DNA of 64,000 nucleotides, taken from NCBI GenBank assembly GCA_022010015.1, contig CP091735.1:1942078-2006077 (forward strand). Reading direction: 5' to 3'. Of the stretch, positions 23,529 through 31,747 are shown in pieces. How positions within the stretch are numbered: position 1 is the first letter of the stretch; each line of letters starts with the position of its first letter. Under the pieces are notes generated by a model that saw only the letters and a program-made list of their open reading frames with translations, had not been told where the DNA came from and searched no databases. Position numbers and translations under genes: made by a program. Source of the DNA: Clostridium sp. (lineage in GTDB: Bacteria; Bacillota_I; Bacilli_A; Acholeplasmatales; Anaeroplasmataceae).

Positions 23529-23680
23529 AATTCCTACACCTCCAACACGTCTTAAACAAACAAAAAGGATGCCAAAAACATCCTTAAAAATAACAATAAT
23601 CATTTATTGTGCTTTCTGCCTACTAATATTCTCAATCAGGCGAGAACGGATGTTCTTCTTCCACTTATTCATTTACAACA
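23529..23680 (-). promoter_or_regulatory. infC leader with attenuator-like hairpin
   Basis: About 150 nt of untranslated leader. A stem AAGGATG/CATCCTT (23565-23586) with a following T-rich stretch looks like a terminator, placed before the infC ribosome binding site. An upstream ACATCC within GAACATCCGTTC (about 23647-23655) could pair with GGATGT and free the transcript. Leader-mediated control of this operon by L20 or IF-3 is established in Bacillus; whether this leader is the same element is inference. Confidence 0.5.
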
Positions 23681-23686
23681 TAGTTA

Positions 23687-23715
23687 TTTTTACACTATTT
23701 CATTATGAATGTCAA
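23687..23715 (-). promoter_or_regulatory. Promoter of the infC operon
   Basis: TTGACA at 23710-23715, a 17-base spacer, then TAAAAA at 23687-23692 (minus strand). A perfect -35 and a weak -10. Confidence 0.6.
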
Positions 23716-23909
23716 TACATTTTTTTAAACAAAAATATCAAGAATTGTTAAATTTCCTCTTTTTTTATATAACTAATCCTAAAACAAATAAAATTATTGT
23801 TTCTATTAAAAACATATATGTATCCATAATAAAAAAAATGATTTTTTTCTCACAAATCGCTGGATAAAAACAAACTAATTATTTTTACACATTTTCTCCG
23901 ATACATCAC
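23716..23909. other. AT-rich intergenic region
   Basis: It separates the infC promoter from the ABC cassette. A 20-codon hydrophobic ORF (23765-23827, minus) is present without a ribosome binding site. Nothing else is supported. Confidence 0.35.
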
Positions 23910-24474
23910 TTAGTATTTTTTTAAACCAAAGGCACTAATAAAAAATAAAAATGCTGATAAAAAAAGCTTTTTAAATAAATTAATGAAAATTTGCCCTAAG
24001 CATAACAAATAAATTGCATTTAATAAATATGCTGGCATCAACAGCAAATCAGCTAATGACAGCTTATAATCCTTATAAATCAATAATGGATATATTTCAT
24101 AAAAATAAGAATTCAACAATCAAAAATTAAGCTTAAAAAAACAATAAATGACTACCTAATTTAGCGGCATATATTTTATTTTTTTCCTTCGTTTACAATA
24201 AATAAAATGTCATACTTTTCAGCTGTAAAGCAATCATTAGCAATTAAAAAACTAATTAATGCTATATTGATTACAAACATATAAAATGAAACATTATTTT
24301 TTTATATTCTTCCAAATACATTTTATAGTTTGCTAGATATTCAAAGTTGCTCATTGGCTTATCTATGCTTAGATAAAAAAATCATCCCACACATAAGTGT
24401 AGCTAAAAAAATACTAAAATTATGTTTATTTTATTGAACTCATTAAACAAATACAATTTAATTAATCTCTTCAT
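23910..24474 (-). CDS. ABC-2-like membrane permease protein
   Basis: The start ATG at 24474 lies inside the end of the ATPase gene, suggesting coupled translation. The rejoined protein is ~187 residues with hydrophobic segments near residues 17-40, 70-90, 118-135 and 150-185, separated by short polar loops (ANDCFTAEKYDILF, VNEGKNKIYAAK). That matches a small ABC-2-type permease partner for the adjacent ATPase. The substrate is unknown. The frame is broken at about six T-runs; the stop is TAA at 23910. Confidence 0.55.
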
Positions 24475-25064
24475 CAATAATACTTCCTAAATGTATTTTA
24501 TAGATAATAGGATTAAGTATTCTATAAAAGTCTGCGTTATGTGTAGCAATTATTACAGTTTTGCCAATGTTAATATACTCATTAATTTTTTTCTAAAAAA
24601 AGCTCCTTACTTGTTAAATCAAGACCATCAAGAGGCTCATCAAATAAATAAAAATCGTTATCAGAATACATAATAGCTATTATCCCAACCTTTTGTTGCA
24701 TTCCTTTTTGACATACTAGCTATGAGCTTATTTGGAACTAAAAAAACTCAGCTAAAGGCTTTGTCATATTATAATTCTTAGTATAGAGCCTAATAAAATC
24801 TAAAGCGTTAATATATTTTGGCAATATATATTTGTCAGGAAGATATCCTATTTTTTTCTGTATTATAAATAATTCTTCCTCTATCATTTTTGTAAGGTTA
24901 TTATTTTTAGAAATAAGTTTTATAATAGTTGATTTACCACTACCATTTTCACCTATTAGTAAATATAATCTACCATAATTAAATTCTAAATTGAGGTTAT
25001 TTAAAAGCTTTAAAATCTTTTAAAATATTTTTGTTACCTCTTCCATTTTTTTACTAAAAATCAT
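24458..25064 (-). CDS. ABC transporter ATP-binding protein
   Basis: Rejoined frames show Walker A (IGENGSGKSTI), a Q-loop region (KKIGYLPDKYILP), a divergent signature (MSKGMQQKV, the form usual in ABC-2 systems), Walker B with D-loop (YLFDEPLDGLD) and the H-loop (IATHN). The length of ~200 residues is short but complete for this class. Start ATG at 25064; the stop at 24458 overlaps the permease start. It powers export or extrusion by the membrane partner. Several breaks lie at A/T runs. Confidence 0.7.
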
Positions 25065-25079
25065 ATTTTTAACCTTTTT

Positions 25080-25715
25080 TTAACACGAGGATAAAGACTT
25101 GTTATCGTAAAAATATTCAAAGCATCCAACATTTTGTTTACACCAAAAATAACGCTGGGCTCTACCATTAGTAACTCTTGCAGTCCCAGTCATATATATA
25201 ATTGCTTTATAGCCAGGATCAACCTTTATTTTTAATTGTATCAGTTTGTTTTTTTCCTCTTTATTTTTCTGTTTTTAGTGTAGGATAAATTAATAGAGGA
25301 ATCTAAATTATGCTTAAACTTTTTTTAAATGTTCCTGTTCCTTTATAGGAAATGTTTCCTGTTGAACTAATTGAGGTTTTTTTATAGACTTATCATATGT
25401 AATAGTTTTTACTATATTCCATCTCCGTTGGTCCATTATTATAAAATGAAAACAAAATTTCACTTTCAAAGGTAGCTTCTACCTCTTTTATTTATAATAA
25501 TAACATTCCATCCCCAAAATTTTTCTTTTTATTAAGTGATGGCACAAATTGATTTTTTTCCTTATCAGTCCAATTTTTTTAATAAGCTTTCCCTTAGCCA
25601 AATTTACACTTTGAAATTGATTATAATCATTACCATTTGCACCCTTTTTTTAATATTTGGTGCTATTGTAAAAAAATTAATAAAAAAATAAAAAAATCAT
25701 ATATATTAGTTTCAT
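25080..25715 (-). CDS. Secreted protein of unknown function in the ABC cassette
   Basis: ATG at 25715, 14 bases after the previous gene, opens a hydrophobic N-terminus (MKLIYMIFLFF ... TIAPNIKKG) that should act as a signal or anchor. The following ~180 residues (DYNQFQSVNLAKGKLIK, EVEATFESEILFSFYNN, MTGTARVTNGRAQRYFW, ending KSLSSC) match no family I know. Its stop lies 16 bases upstream of the ATPase start. The reading frame is badly broken, with at least six repairs needed, so details are uncertain. Confidence 0.4.
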
Positions 25716-25731
25716 TTAATTGATATCCTTT

Positions 25732-26410
25732 CTATTTTTTTAAATCTAAATCATTCTTTAAAAAGAAAATATTAAGAAAGCTTGTTTTGAATGAACATCA
25801 AATAAAAACATTTTTTTCATATCTAACTTAATATTTTCAACTTCATAATACTGATTATTTTTAACATCATAAATATTATCTAAATATTTTTAACCTTTCT
25901 AATGCTTCACCACCTTTAAATAGTAGTTTTTTTCATCAATATAATAAAAAAATTATTAACCTCATATATCACTACATCATCCACATTTATAATAGGTGCC
26001 AAACTAATTTCTAGTTCTTCCAAATCATTTTTTTAATTTGCAGCATGTATTTTTTTGCCAATTTCATTATCAATAAAAAAAATTCAAAGCAAAAAGCGAT
26101 AAAATTTTTGTTCCTAAAACCTCTATTTCTTCCTTAATATCAATCCTCCTACAAGTAATTTTTAAATACATTATCATCATCAACTAGTAAATATTCATTT
26201 TTTTCAATTTCTCTAAATGAAATATTTTTCTTTATTAAAAAAAACAAATCAATTTTTCATTTTTTTATAAGAAACGTATTCATTATTTATATAATAATAA
26301 AAAAACCTTCTAACTGATATGTTTCATCTTTATTATTACTATTTATAACTAATATAGTAATAAAAAAAAGTACTCACAATTAACAAATAAACATAAAATA
26401 CCTTTTTCAT
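25732..26410 (-). CDS. Membrane-anchored protein of unknown function, first gene of the ABC cassette
   Basis: ATG at 26410 with GAAAGGAA upstream starts MKKVFYVYLLIVSTFFITILVI, one clear membrane anchor. The exported part is Asn/Lys/Glu rich (DETYQLEGFF, ISFREIEKNEYLLVDDDN) with no domain recognised. It ends near FLKNDLDLKK at 25732 and is ~225 residues after repair. This is the most fragmented gene of the window; homopolymer-linked breaks occur every 30-80 bases. It could also be a decaying gene. Confidence 0.4.
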
Positions 26411-26461
26411 TTTTATTCCTTTCATTAATAATAGTACCTTCTAAATTTCAAATTTACTTAA

Positions 26462-26495
26462 AAAAGCAAAAAAAGCTGAGTTTTTTTCCTCAGCT
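26462..26495 (-). terminator. Terminator after the HPr gene
   Basis: AGCTGAG/CTCAGCT stem with an A-rich loop, followed by seven T on the minus strand, 20 bases beyond the HPr stop. Confidence 0.85.
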
Positions 26496-26515
26496 AATCA
26501 AACAAATGTAAGAAG

Positions 26516-26761
26516 TTATTCTAGAATATTTGAAATGTCATCAATTGCTTTTGTAGCATCATTTCCAGAAGCCTCTAGAATAACATTTGAACCAGATGGT
26601 AAGCATAATGATAATAATCCTAAAACTGATTTTACATCAATCTTATTATTCTTAGTTATTAAATATACATCACTTTCAAACTTACCAGCCTCTCTTGCAA
26701 TTTGGCTGCATAATCTTGCATGTAAACCAAGTGTGTTAGCAATTTTAATTTCCTTTGTCAT
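26516..26761 (-). CDS. ptsH: HPr-like phosphocarrier protein
   Basis: The start at ATG 26761 was chosen for GGAG nine bases upstream; an earlier in-frame ATG abuts that site. The 81-residue protein has the HPr fold pattern: the phosphorylation-site His in LGLHARL (His14-15) and the regulatory-Ser region KSVLGLLSL (Ser ~46). HPr passes phosphate from enzyme I to PTS sugar permeases, and in Firmicutes its Ser-P form co-represses catabolic genes. The invariant Pro of the usual HARPA motif is Leu here, followed by Cys (HARLCSQ). No ptsI is adjacent. It is intact and monocistronic. Confidence 0.85.
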   Translation of the reverse strand: MTKEIKIANTLGLHARLCSQIAREAGKFESDVYLITKNNKIDVKSVLGLLSLCLPSGSNVILEASGNDATKAIDDISNILE

Positions 26762-26877
26762 ACATATCATCTCCTACACTAATGTTATATAACTACAAGT
26801 ATATTTATGCAACAATGAAAGCATTAACAATTTAATGAAATCGTTTCATAATACTTAATCATCTTACATATAATTAA

Positions 26878-27195
26878 ATGATGAGTAATAACAATATTTT
26901 TTTAAAGAAATTGAAAAGTCTCTTTTTAAACCTAAACGCTTACGAATTTACTTTTATTTGCTACTTTAATTGGCTTTTTTTGATTTGTGATGGTTTAAAT
27001 TATAATGAACAACAATCACTAGGAAATTTTTTTGAAATGTTAGGACAAACAGCGCTTACTATTGGCGCCCAAAACCAAAATCTTGATAATTTTGATGTTG
27101 ATAATCAAAATAATTACGACTCACTTATTTTTATTGTTGAAAAAAATAAAATCGACAACATAGATAACATTGTTGCCGAAATTAAAAAAATATGA
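26878..27195 (+). CDS. Small conserved-looking hypothetical protein
   Basis: Plus-strand frame of 105 residues with no breaks, despite several T/A runs. It has a hydrophobic start (YEFTFICYFNWLFLIC), then DGLNYNEQQSLGNFFEMLGQ, an Asn/Asp-rich middle and an IVEKNKIDNIDNIVAEIKKI tail. The D.L...EQ..LGNF..M.GQ pattern recalls short uncharacterised Firmicutes proteins, from memory only. There is no clear ribosome binding site. Its end overlaps the end of mrp on the opposite strand by 14 bases. Confidence 0.5.
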   Translation: MMSNNNIFLKKLKSLFLNLNAYEFTFICYFNWLFLICDGLNYNEQQSLGNFFEMLGQTALTIGAQNQNLDNFDVDNQNNYDSLIFIVEKNKIDNIDNIVAEIKKI

Positions 27196-28020
27196 AATTA
27201 TAATAATTTTTTTCAAGTATTGCTGCGATATTATCAAATTCTTTAACATCAGCTTCTTCAATTTTTTTCCAGCATCAACATATGAAGCAAGAGTTGGATT
27301 AATAGCAAGGCTTGCAAGTGGTCGCATATCAAATGATTCTGCAACTTCATTTATTTTTGAAGGACCAAATGGGTAGATGGGATTATTACAGCATGGGCAA
27401 ATCATATAGGCCATATTTTCCACCAATCCCAACAAATCAACATTCATCATTTTACACATTTTAACAGCCTTACCAACAATCATTTTAACCATATCCTGTG
27501 GCGATGAAACAATTATTGTCTCATCAACAGGCAGTGATTGGAAAACAGTTAAAGCTACATCACCAGTTCCTGGTGGCATATCAACAAATAAAAAATCAAT
27601 ATCTCCCCAAGATACATCTGTATAAAATTGCTTAACAGCATTAGCTAAAATTGGTCCTCTCCAAGCAACTGGGTCGTTTGGATTATCTAATAATAAATTA
27701 ATGGAAACAACCTTTATTCCATTTTTTGTTTCTGATGGAATCATTCCTTCCTCTGTTCCATAGATTTGCTCATGAATTCCAAATGAATAAGGGATAGATG
27801 GACCAGTTATATCAGCATCTAAAATTCCAACCTTATAGCCTTTTTTCATCATACTAACAGCAAGTAATGATGTGACCATTGATTTACCAACACCACCCTT
27901 GCCACTTGTAACCGCAATAATCTTTTTAATATTACTATATTTGTTATTAGTAGCAAGCATAGATTTTCTATCACTACAAGTCTTGCCACAACTACTACAA
28001 TTATGATTACAATCGCTCAT
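27182..28020 (-). CDS. mrp: Mrp/NBP35-type P-loop ATPase, iron-sulfur carrier
   Basis: It has the deviant Walker A motif of the family (TSGKGGVGKS), the switch motif ILDADITGPSIP, FVDMPPGTGD, and the C-terminal CPCC metal motif. The N-terminus adds a cysteine cluster (CNHNCSSCGKTC), as in the NBP35 branch. These proteins bind and hand on Fe-S clusters. Start ATG at 28020, preceded by AAAGGAG. The last ~30 residues need one repair in the A-run near 27262-27270, giving IEEADVKEFDNIAAILEKN and a stop at 27182. It follows a predicted Fe-S enzyme, which fits a client relation. Confidence 0.88.
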
Positions 28021-28042
28021 ATACTATTTACTCCTTTGATCT

Positions 28043-29320
28043 TCAACCATTATCTTTAATATTTTTTTCGTCAGTAGTTTGCATTCCTTCTCTTGCAATA
28101 GTTCCGACATTATTAATAGTATCGTTCACATCATTTGCTAATATTCCATCACCGGCTTTAAAATTATGATTATTTTTAGTTAGATAAAAGCCTAATAATC
28201 CAGCATCTACTGCCGCACTAATTTTAGCAGCACATGATGCCTTTGCTCCATCGCATACCATACCTGATGTAATTCCCAAACTATTCTTTATTGTGCTACA
28301 TATTTCTTCATAGCTACCATCAAATAAATAACAAATTCCTGCTGCAGCACCACATGCAGCACTTACTGCACCACAAAAAGCACTAAGTCTGCCTATTTCT
28401 TTTTTTTCATCAATAGTTACTAGATTTGCTAAAACTAAAGCTCTAGTAAGCTTTTCATGTGAAGCATTAAGTTCCTTTGCATATTTAATTACGGGAAGAG
28501 ATGTTGTCATTCCCTGATTTCCACTACCAGAAACAATAACAACAGGTAAATCACATCCACCCATTCGTGCATCACTTCCAGCAGCAGGATATGCCTTGGC
28601 TCTTATTTTAACATCATCACCATATAAATCAATTAAGGTTTTACCAACTGCTGAGCTATATTTACCTTCAAGTCCTATCTTGGCAATTTTGGAATTATAT
28701 TCAATTTGTCTATTGATAATCTCTTCAACATCAGCAATTTTTACATTGTTTACAAACCAAAATATCTTATCTATAGTTAAGGCTCTTCTATCCGTAGCAT
28801 AAGCATTTTTCCTCATCAATATCATAGCCACTTTTTAAACAAAAATTTCTTGATTTCTCTCTACTAAAAACAATATTAGTATGATAATCAATAATTATAA
28901 CCTTTACATAGCTATCATTTTTTAAAGCCATCAATTTCTATATAAAAACTTATAAGGCTTTTTTTGAAGGAATAATTGTTATTTCTGTATCCATCATACA
29001 TTTTTCTATATTAGTAATATCTGAAGGCTTTAAAACAGAAAGAACCTCTAATGATAAATCAGGTCTTTTAGAAACATATCCAGCAGCAACAGCAGCCTTA
29101 ATGCCCCTTAATCCGCCTGTATTTGGTACAACTACACTTTTAACATTTTTAATAATATTTCCACAAACTTCAATTCGAGTTTTGCTAGGAATTCCCCCAA
29201 GAACATCACAAACCTTACTTGCAGCATAGGCGATACTAATTGGCTCGGTGCAGCCCATTGCTGGAACAAGCTCCTCTTTTTAAAATTTGTAAATAGGTTT
29301 TTATATATAAAATCATTCAT
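28043..29320 (-). CDS. cyuA: L-cysteine desulfidase / serine dehydratase alpha-like (UPF0597) enzyme
   Basis: The family (E. coli CyuA/YhaM, archaeal CdsB) cleaves L-cysteine to pyruvate, ammonia and sulfide using a 4Fe-4S cluster. Seen here: the N-terminal cysteine motif AMGCTEPISIAYA, the glycine loop VVIVSGSGNQGMT, CGAVSAACGAA and MVCDGAKASCAAKI, all diagnostic. Start ATG at 29320 (MNDFIYKNLF) with AGAAGTG upstream. Frame breaks near 29278, 28960, 28920, 28838 and 28812 sit at A/T runs. The repaired length is ~425 residues, as expected. TGA at 28043 is the stop. It could supply sulfide or detoxify cysteine; sulfide may also feed Fe-S assembly with mrp downstream. Confidence 0.8.
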
Positions 29321-29354
29321 ATTATCACTTCTCATTATATTTTTATTTTTTTAT

Positions 29355-30019
29355 TTAAAAAGCATCTTTACAAACATTATAAAGCATATTAGAAACAATT
29401 ATTAAAGTAATAATTGCTGTAATTGAAAAAAACATACAAATGCTTTTTTTAATAAGTAAAAAAATATAAGAAATCCTAATCCCACTAAAATTGTTATAAA
29501 AAAATACTAATGAATAAAATCAATTTTTTTCATATTGTTGAAATAACAAAGCTAATAAATAAATTCAAGGAAAAAAATAGCAAAACATCACTTGCCATAT
29601 TAATAATAAGATATTAAACGCAGGTTTATAGCAGCCATATAAAGCTCTTTTGAAATTTAGTCAAATCATCACAAGGCTTTTTTTATAAGTTATAATATCA
29701 CCATATTCATTTAAAATTGCTTTAAAGAAAGGATTGAGCTTGTACCAAGTATAAATACTTATCAAAAGATCAACTGCTACATAAATATATATAAGCTTAA
29801 AAAGTAAATATAACATTACTAGCACCATCACCCTTAAATATTAAAAAGCCAATCCAAAGAAGAATCATTAATAATGCTGAGGATAGTCCATGAAGGATAT
29901 AAAGCTTTGAAGCTCTTTCTTTGTTATATTTAGTCCACATTGCTCCATAAGCACCAATAAAAAAATGTAAGCAAAAAAATAAATATTGAAAAAAATAAAT
30001 ATAGCCAGCTATTTTTCAT
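29355..30019 (-). CDS. One or two predicted multi-pass membrane proteins, frame-broken
   Basis: ATG at 30019 has a strong AGGAGG site. The first part (LYLFFSIFIFLLTFFIGAYGAMW, HGLSSALLMILLWIGFLIF, KLIYIYVAVDLLISIYTWYKLNPFF) has three membrane segments and a cytosolic stretch, DDLTKFQKSF. After about 29640 the signal is confused. A second hydrophobic block (MASDVLLFFSLNLFISFVIS ... AIITLIIVSNMLYNVCKDAF) ends at TAA 29355 and may be the same protein or a second one. No family is recognised. Breaks are dense and all at T-runs. Confidence 0.45.
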
Positions 30020-30028
30020 ATAAACCTC

Positions 30029-30360
30029 CTATATCTCATAGCAATAATAATTAAATATTAAATAATTATCATTTGAATTATCAATCGTGCTATCTAATAG
30101 TTGAAATTGATTAGTTTTTTTATCAACCAAAAAAATGCTTTTTCTCTACAATTTTTTTAAATTCAAAATCATCTTGTTTATCTTTAGATAATAAAAAAAC
30201 ACTTTTTTTATTATGATTAGACTCTTTTAAAATCTTATCAATATTAAAATATACTACATAAATTCTTTTCAAAATCATTTTCATACAAATCATATTCATT
30301 CGCTTCAAACTTAATATAATTCTTTGAATAATAAAAAAATCAATTAATTTACTTAAACAT
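30029..30360 (-). CDS. Small hypothetical protein downstream of yrrM
   Basis: After two or three repairs, a frame runs from ATG 30360 (AAAGGAAAT just before) through YIKFEANEYDLYENDFEKN, VVYFNIDKILKESNHNKKSVFLLSKDKQDDFEFKKIVEKKHFF and LVDKKTNQFQLLDST to TAG 30029. The stop overlaps the ribosome binding site of the next gene. About 110 residues, acidic, no domain recognised. It could instead be a C-terminal extension of the methyltransferase. Confidence 0.4.
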
Positions 30361-30994
30361 ATTTCCTTTGGATAACTAATAGTCATTCCATCACCAATGT
30401 GATAGTAAGTAGTAACAAAATCGTCATTAGTATCTAAAAAAATTTTTTTAAACCTTTTTTTAATTTTTGTAACAATACCTCTTACACCTCTAGTTAAAGT
30501 TGAAACATCCTTAAATACTAAATCATGAAAATCCATATTATCACAAATAATTATACCATTATTATTAAGCAAACGTGAGTACATTTGAAAAAACTTTTGA
30601 TATTGACCCTTAGCAGCATCTATAAAAATCAAATCATATTTTTGGTCTGAAACCATTGGATAAGCTTCAAGGGCATCAGCATAAACCACTCTTATTTTTA
30701 TTTATTAAATTTTTGATTTTTTTAATATTCTTTATAGCTTCATTATACATTTTAGGATCACGTTCAATTGTTGTAACTTTTGCATTGTTACATTTAACCA
30801 TAATTGAAGCTGAATAGCCTATTGCTGTTCCAATTTCTAATATATTCTTAACATTATATTTTTTTAATATTCTCAATTAAAAAATCTAACCCCTCATCCT
30901 TTATAACAGGTACGCCATTTAGTGAAGCATAAGAACGCATTTGCTCTTCATAAGAAGAAAAACTGTAGTTATTTACCACAGTTACATTCCCCAT
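30361..30994 (-). CDS. yrrM: SAM-dependent O-methyltransferase (YrrM-like)
   Basis: Class I methyltransferase: motif I ILEIGTAIGYSAS, motif II acidic residue VTTIERD, then DLIFIDAAKGQY and GIIICDNMDF, as in the AdoMet O-methyltransferase family that includes B. subtilis YrrM (TrmR, tRNA 5-methoxyuridine formation). The N-terminus SYEEQMRSYASLNGVPVIKDEG matches the family. Start ATG 30994 lies inside the end of the DUF1292 gene. The C-terminus near GDGMTISYPKE is where the family ends; the exact stop is unclear because of run errors. Breaks near 30861 and 30700. Part of an alaS-ruvX-yrzB-yrrM set. Confidence 0.75.
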
Positions 30995-31274
30995 CATCAC
31001 ATGAAGAGCATGCTCCACCACATGAAGCACAACTTCCTTGACAACCATTTTCAAGTGAATCTAAATATTGATTATAAGCATCATTTACTATTTCCCATTC
31101 TTCATCACTTTCAATTTTTTCAATTGTACCCTGTCCACCATCAGTTGGAACATAAATGCATGCAGATACTTTCATCATTTGGTGTCTGAAAAAAACAACA
31201 TAATTGTGATTAAATTCCTCAGACTTAAATGTAAAAAAAGAATTTTACAATCTTCTTTTTTTACCATCTTCCAT
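30969..31274 (-). CDS. yrzB: DUF1292 (YrzB-like) protein with cysteine-rich tail
   Basis: After repairs near 31250, 31225 and 31187 the protein reads MEDGKKEDCKILFTFKSEEF, NYVVFSD and ACIYVPTDGGQGTIEKIESDEEWEIVNDAYNQYLDSLE, a good DUF1292 domain. The family tail is normally short, but here ~26 residues follow with seven cysteines in pairs (CQGSCASCGG, CSSCDDGECNCGK). The spacing resembles small metal-binding motifs. The tail is seen directly in an unbroken frame of 69 codons. Position between ruvX and yrrM is as in Bacillus, where mltG lies between yrzB and yrrM; mltG is missing here. Its function is unknown in the family. Confidence 0.75.
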
Positions 31275-31313
31275 TATAAAAGTTATATAATTTTTCCTTA
31301 TTTTTCCATTTTT

Positions 31314-31747
31314 TTACCTCTTTTTAAAAACTTTTTTTGAATTTAGGAAATCCTGAAGAATTACAACTGCAGCCATTTCATCCTTTTTCTTATGGCGGTC
31401 CCCTCTTCTTAAATTTCCTTCTATCATTATTCTATCAACAGCCACGGTTGTCAATCTTTCATCATATAAAATGACCTCAACATCAGCCATTTTTTCTAGT
31501 TTATCTTTAAAATCAAGTGATATTTTTAGCACGATTTCCCATATCTCCATTCATATGCTTAGGAAGTCCTAAAACTATCTTTTTAACATTTTTCATTATG
31601 ACAAATCTTAATAATTTCCTTTGCACAATAATTGTATTCATCATCTTTAAATCTAATTGTAGTTAATGCTCGTGCTAAAATACCAAGCTCGTCTGAAATA
31701 CTAACGCCGCAGGTTCTACTACCTAAATCAAGTCCAATATACTTCAT
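31314..31747 (-). CDS. ruvX: Putative pre-16S rRNA nuclease YqgF/RuvX
   Basis: RNase H-fold protein, start ATG 31747 overlapping the alaS stop by one base (TAATG). It has the family's first acidic motif in MKYIGLDLGSRTCGVS, then VLGLPKHMNGDMG, LYDERLTT and KKKDEMAAVVILQDFL with the last acidic residues. About 144 residues, usual size. Two repairs are needed, near 31595 and 31527. YqgF trims the 5' end of 16S rRNA precursors. reoM (yrzL), which separates alaS and yqgF in Bacillus, is absent. Confidence 0.88.

Noticed and set aside
23765..23827. 20-residue hydrophobic ORF resembling a type I toxin
   Set aside because: No ribosome binding site, no antisense RNA promoter seen, and such ORFs are expected by chance in A/T-rich DNA.
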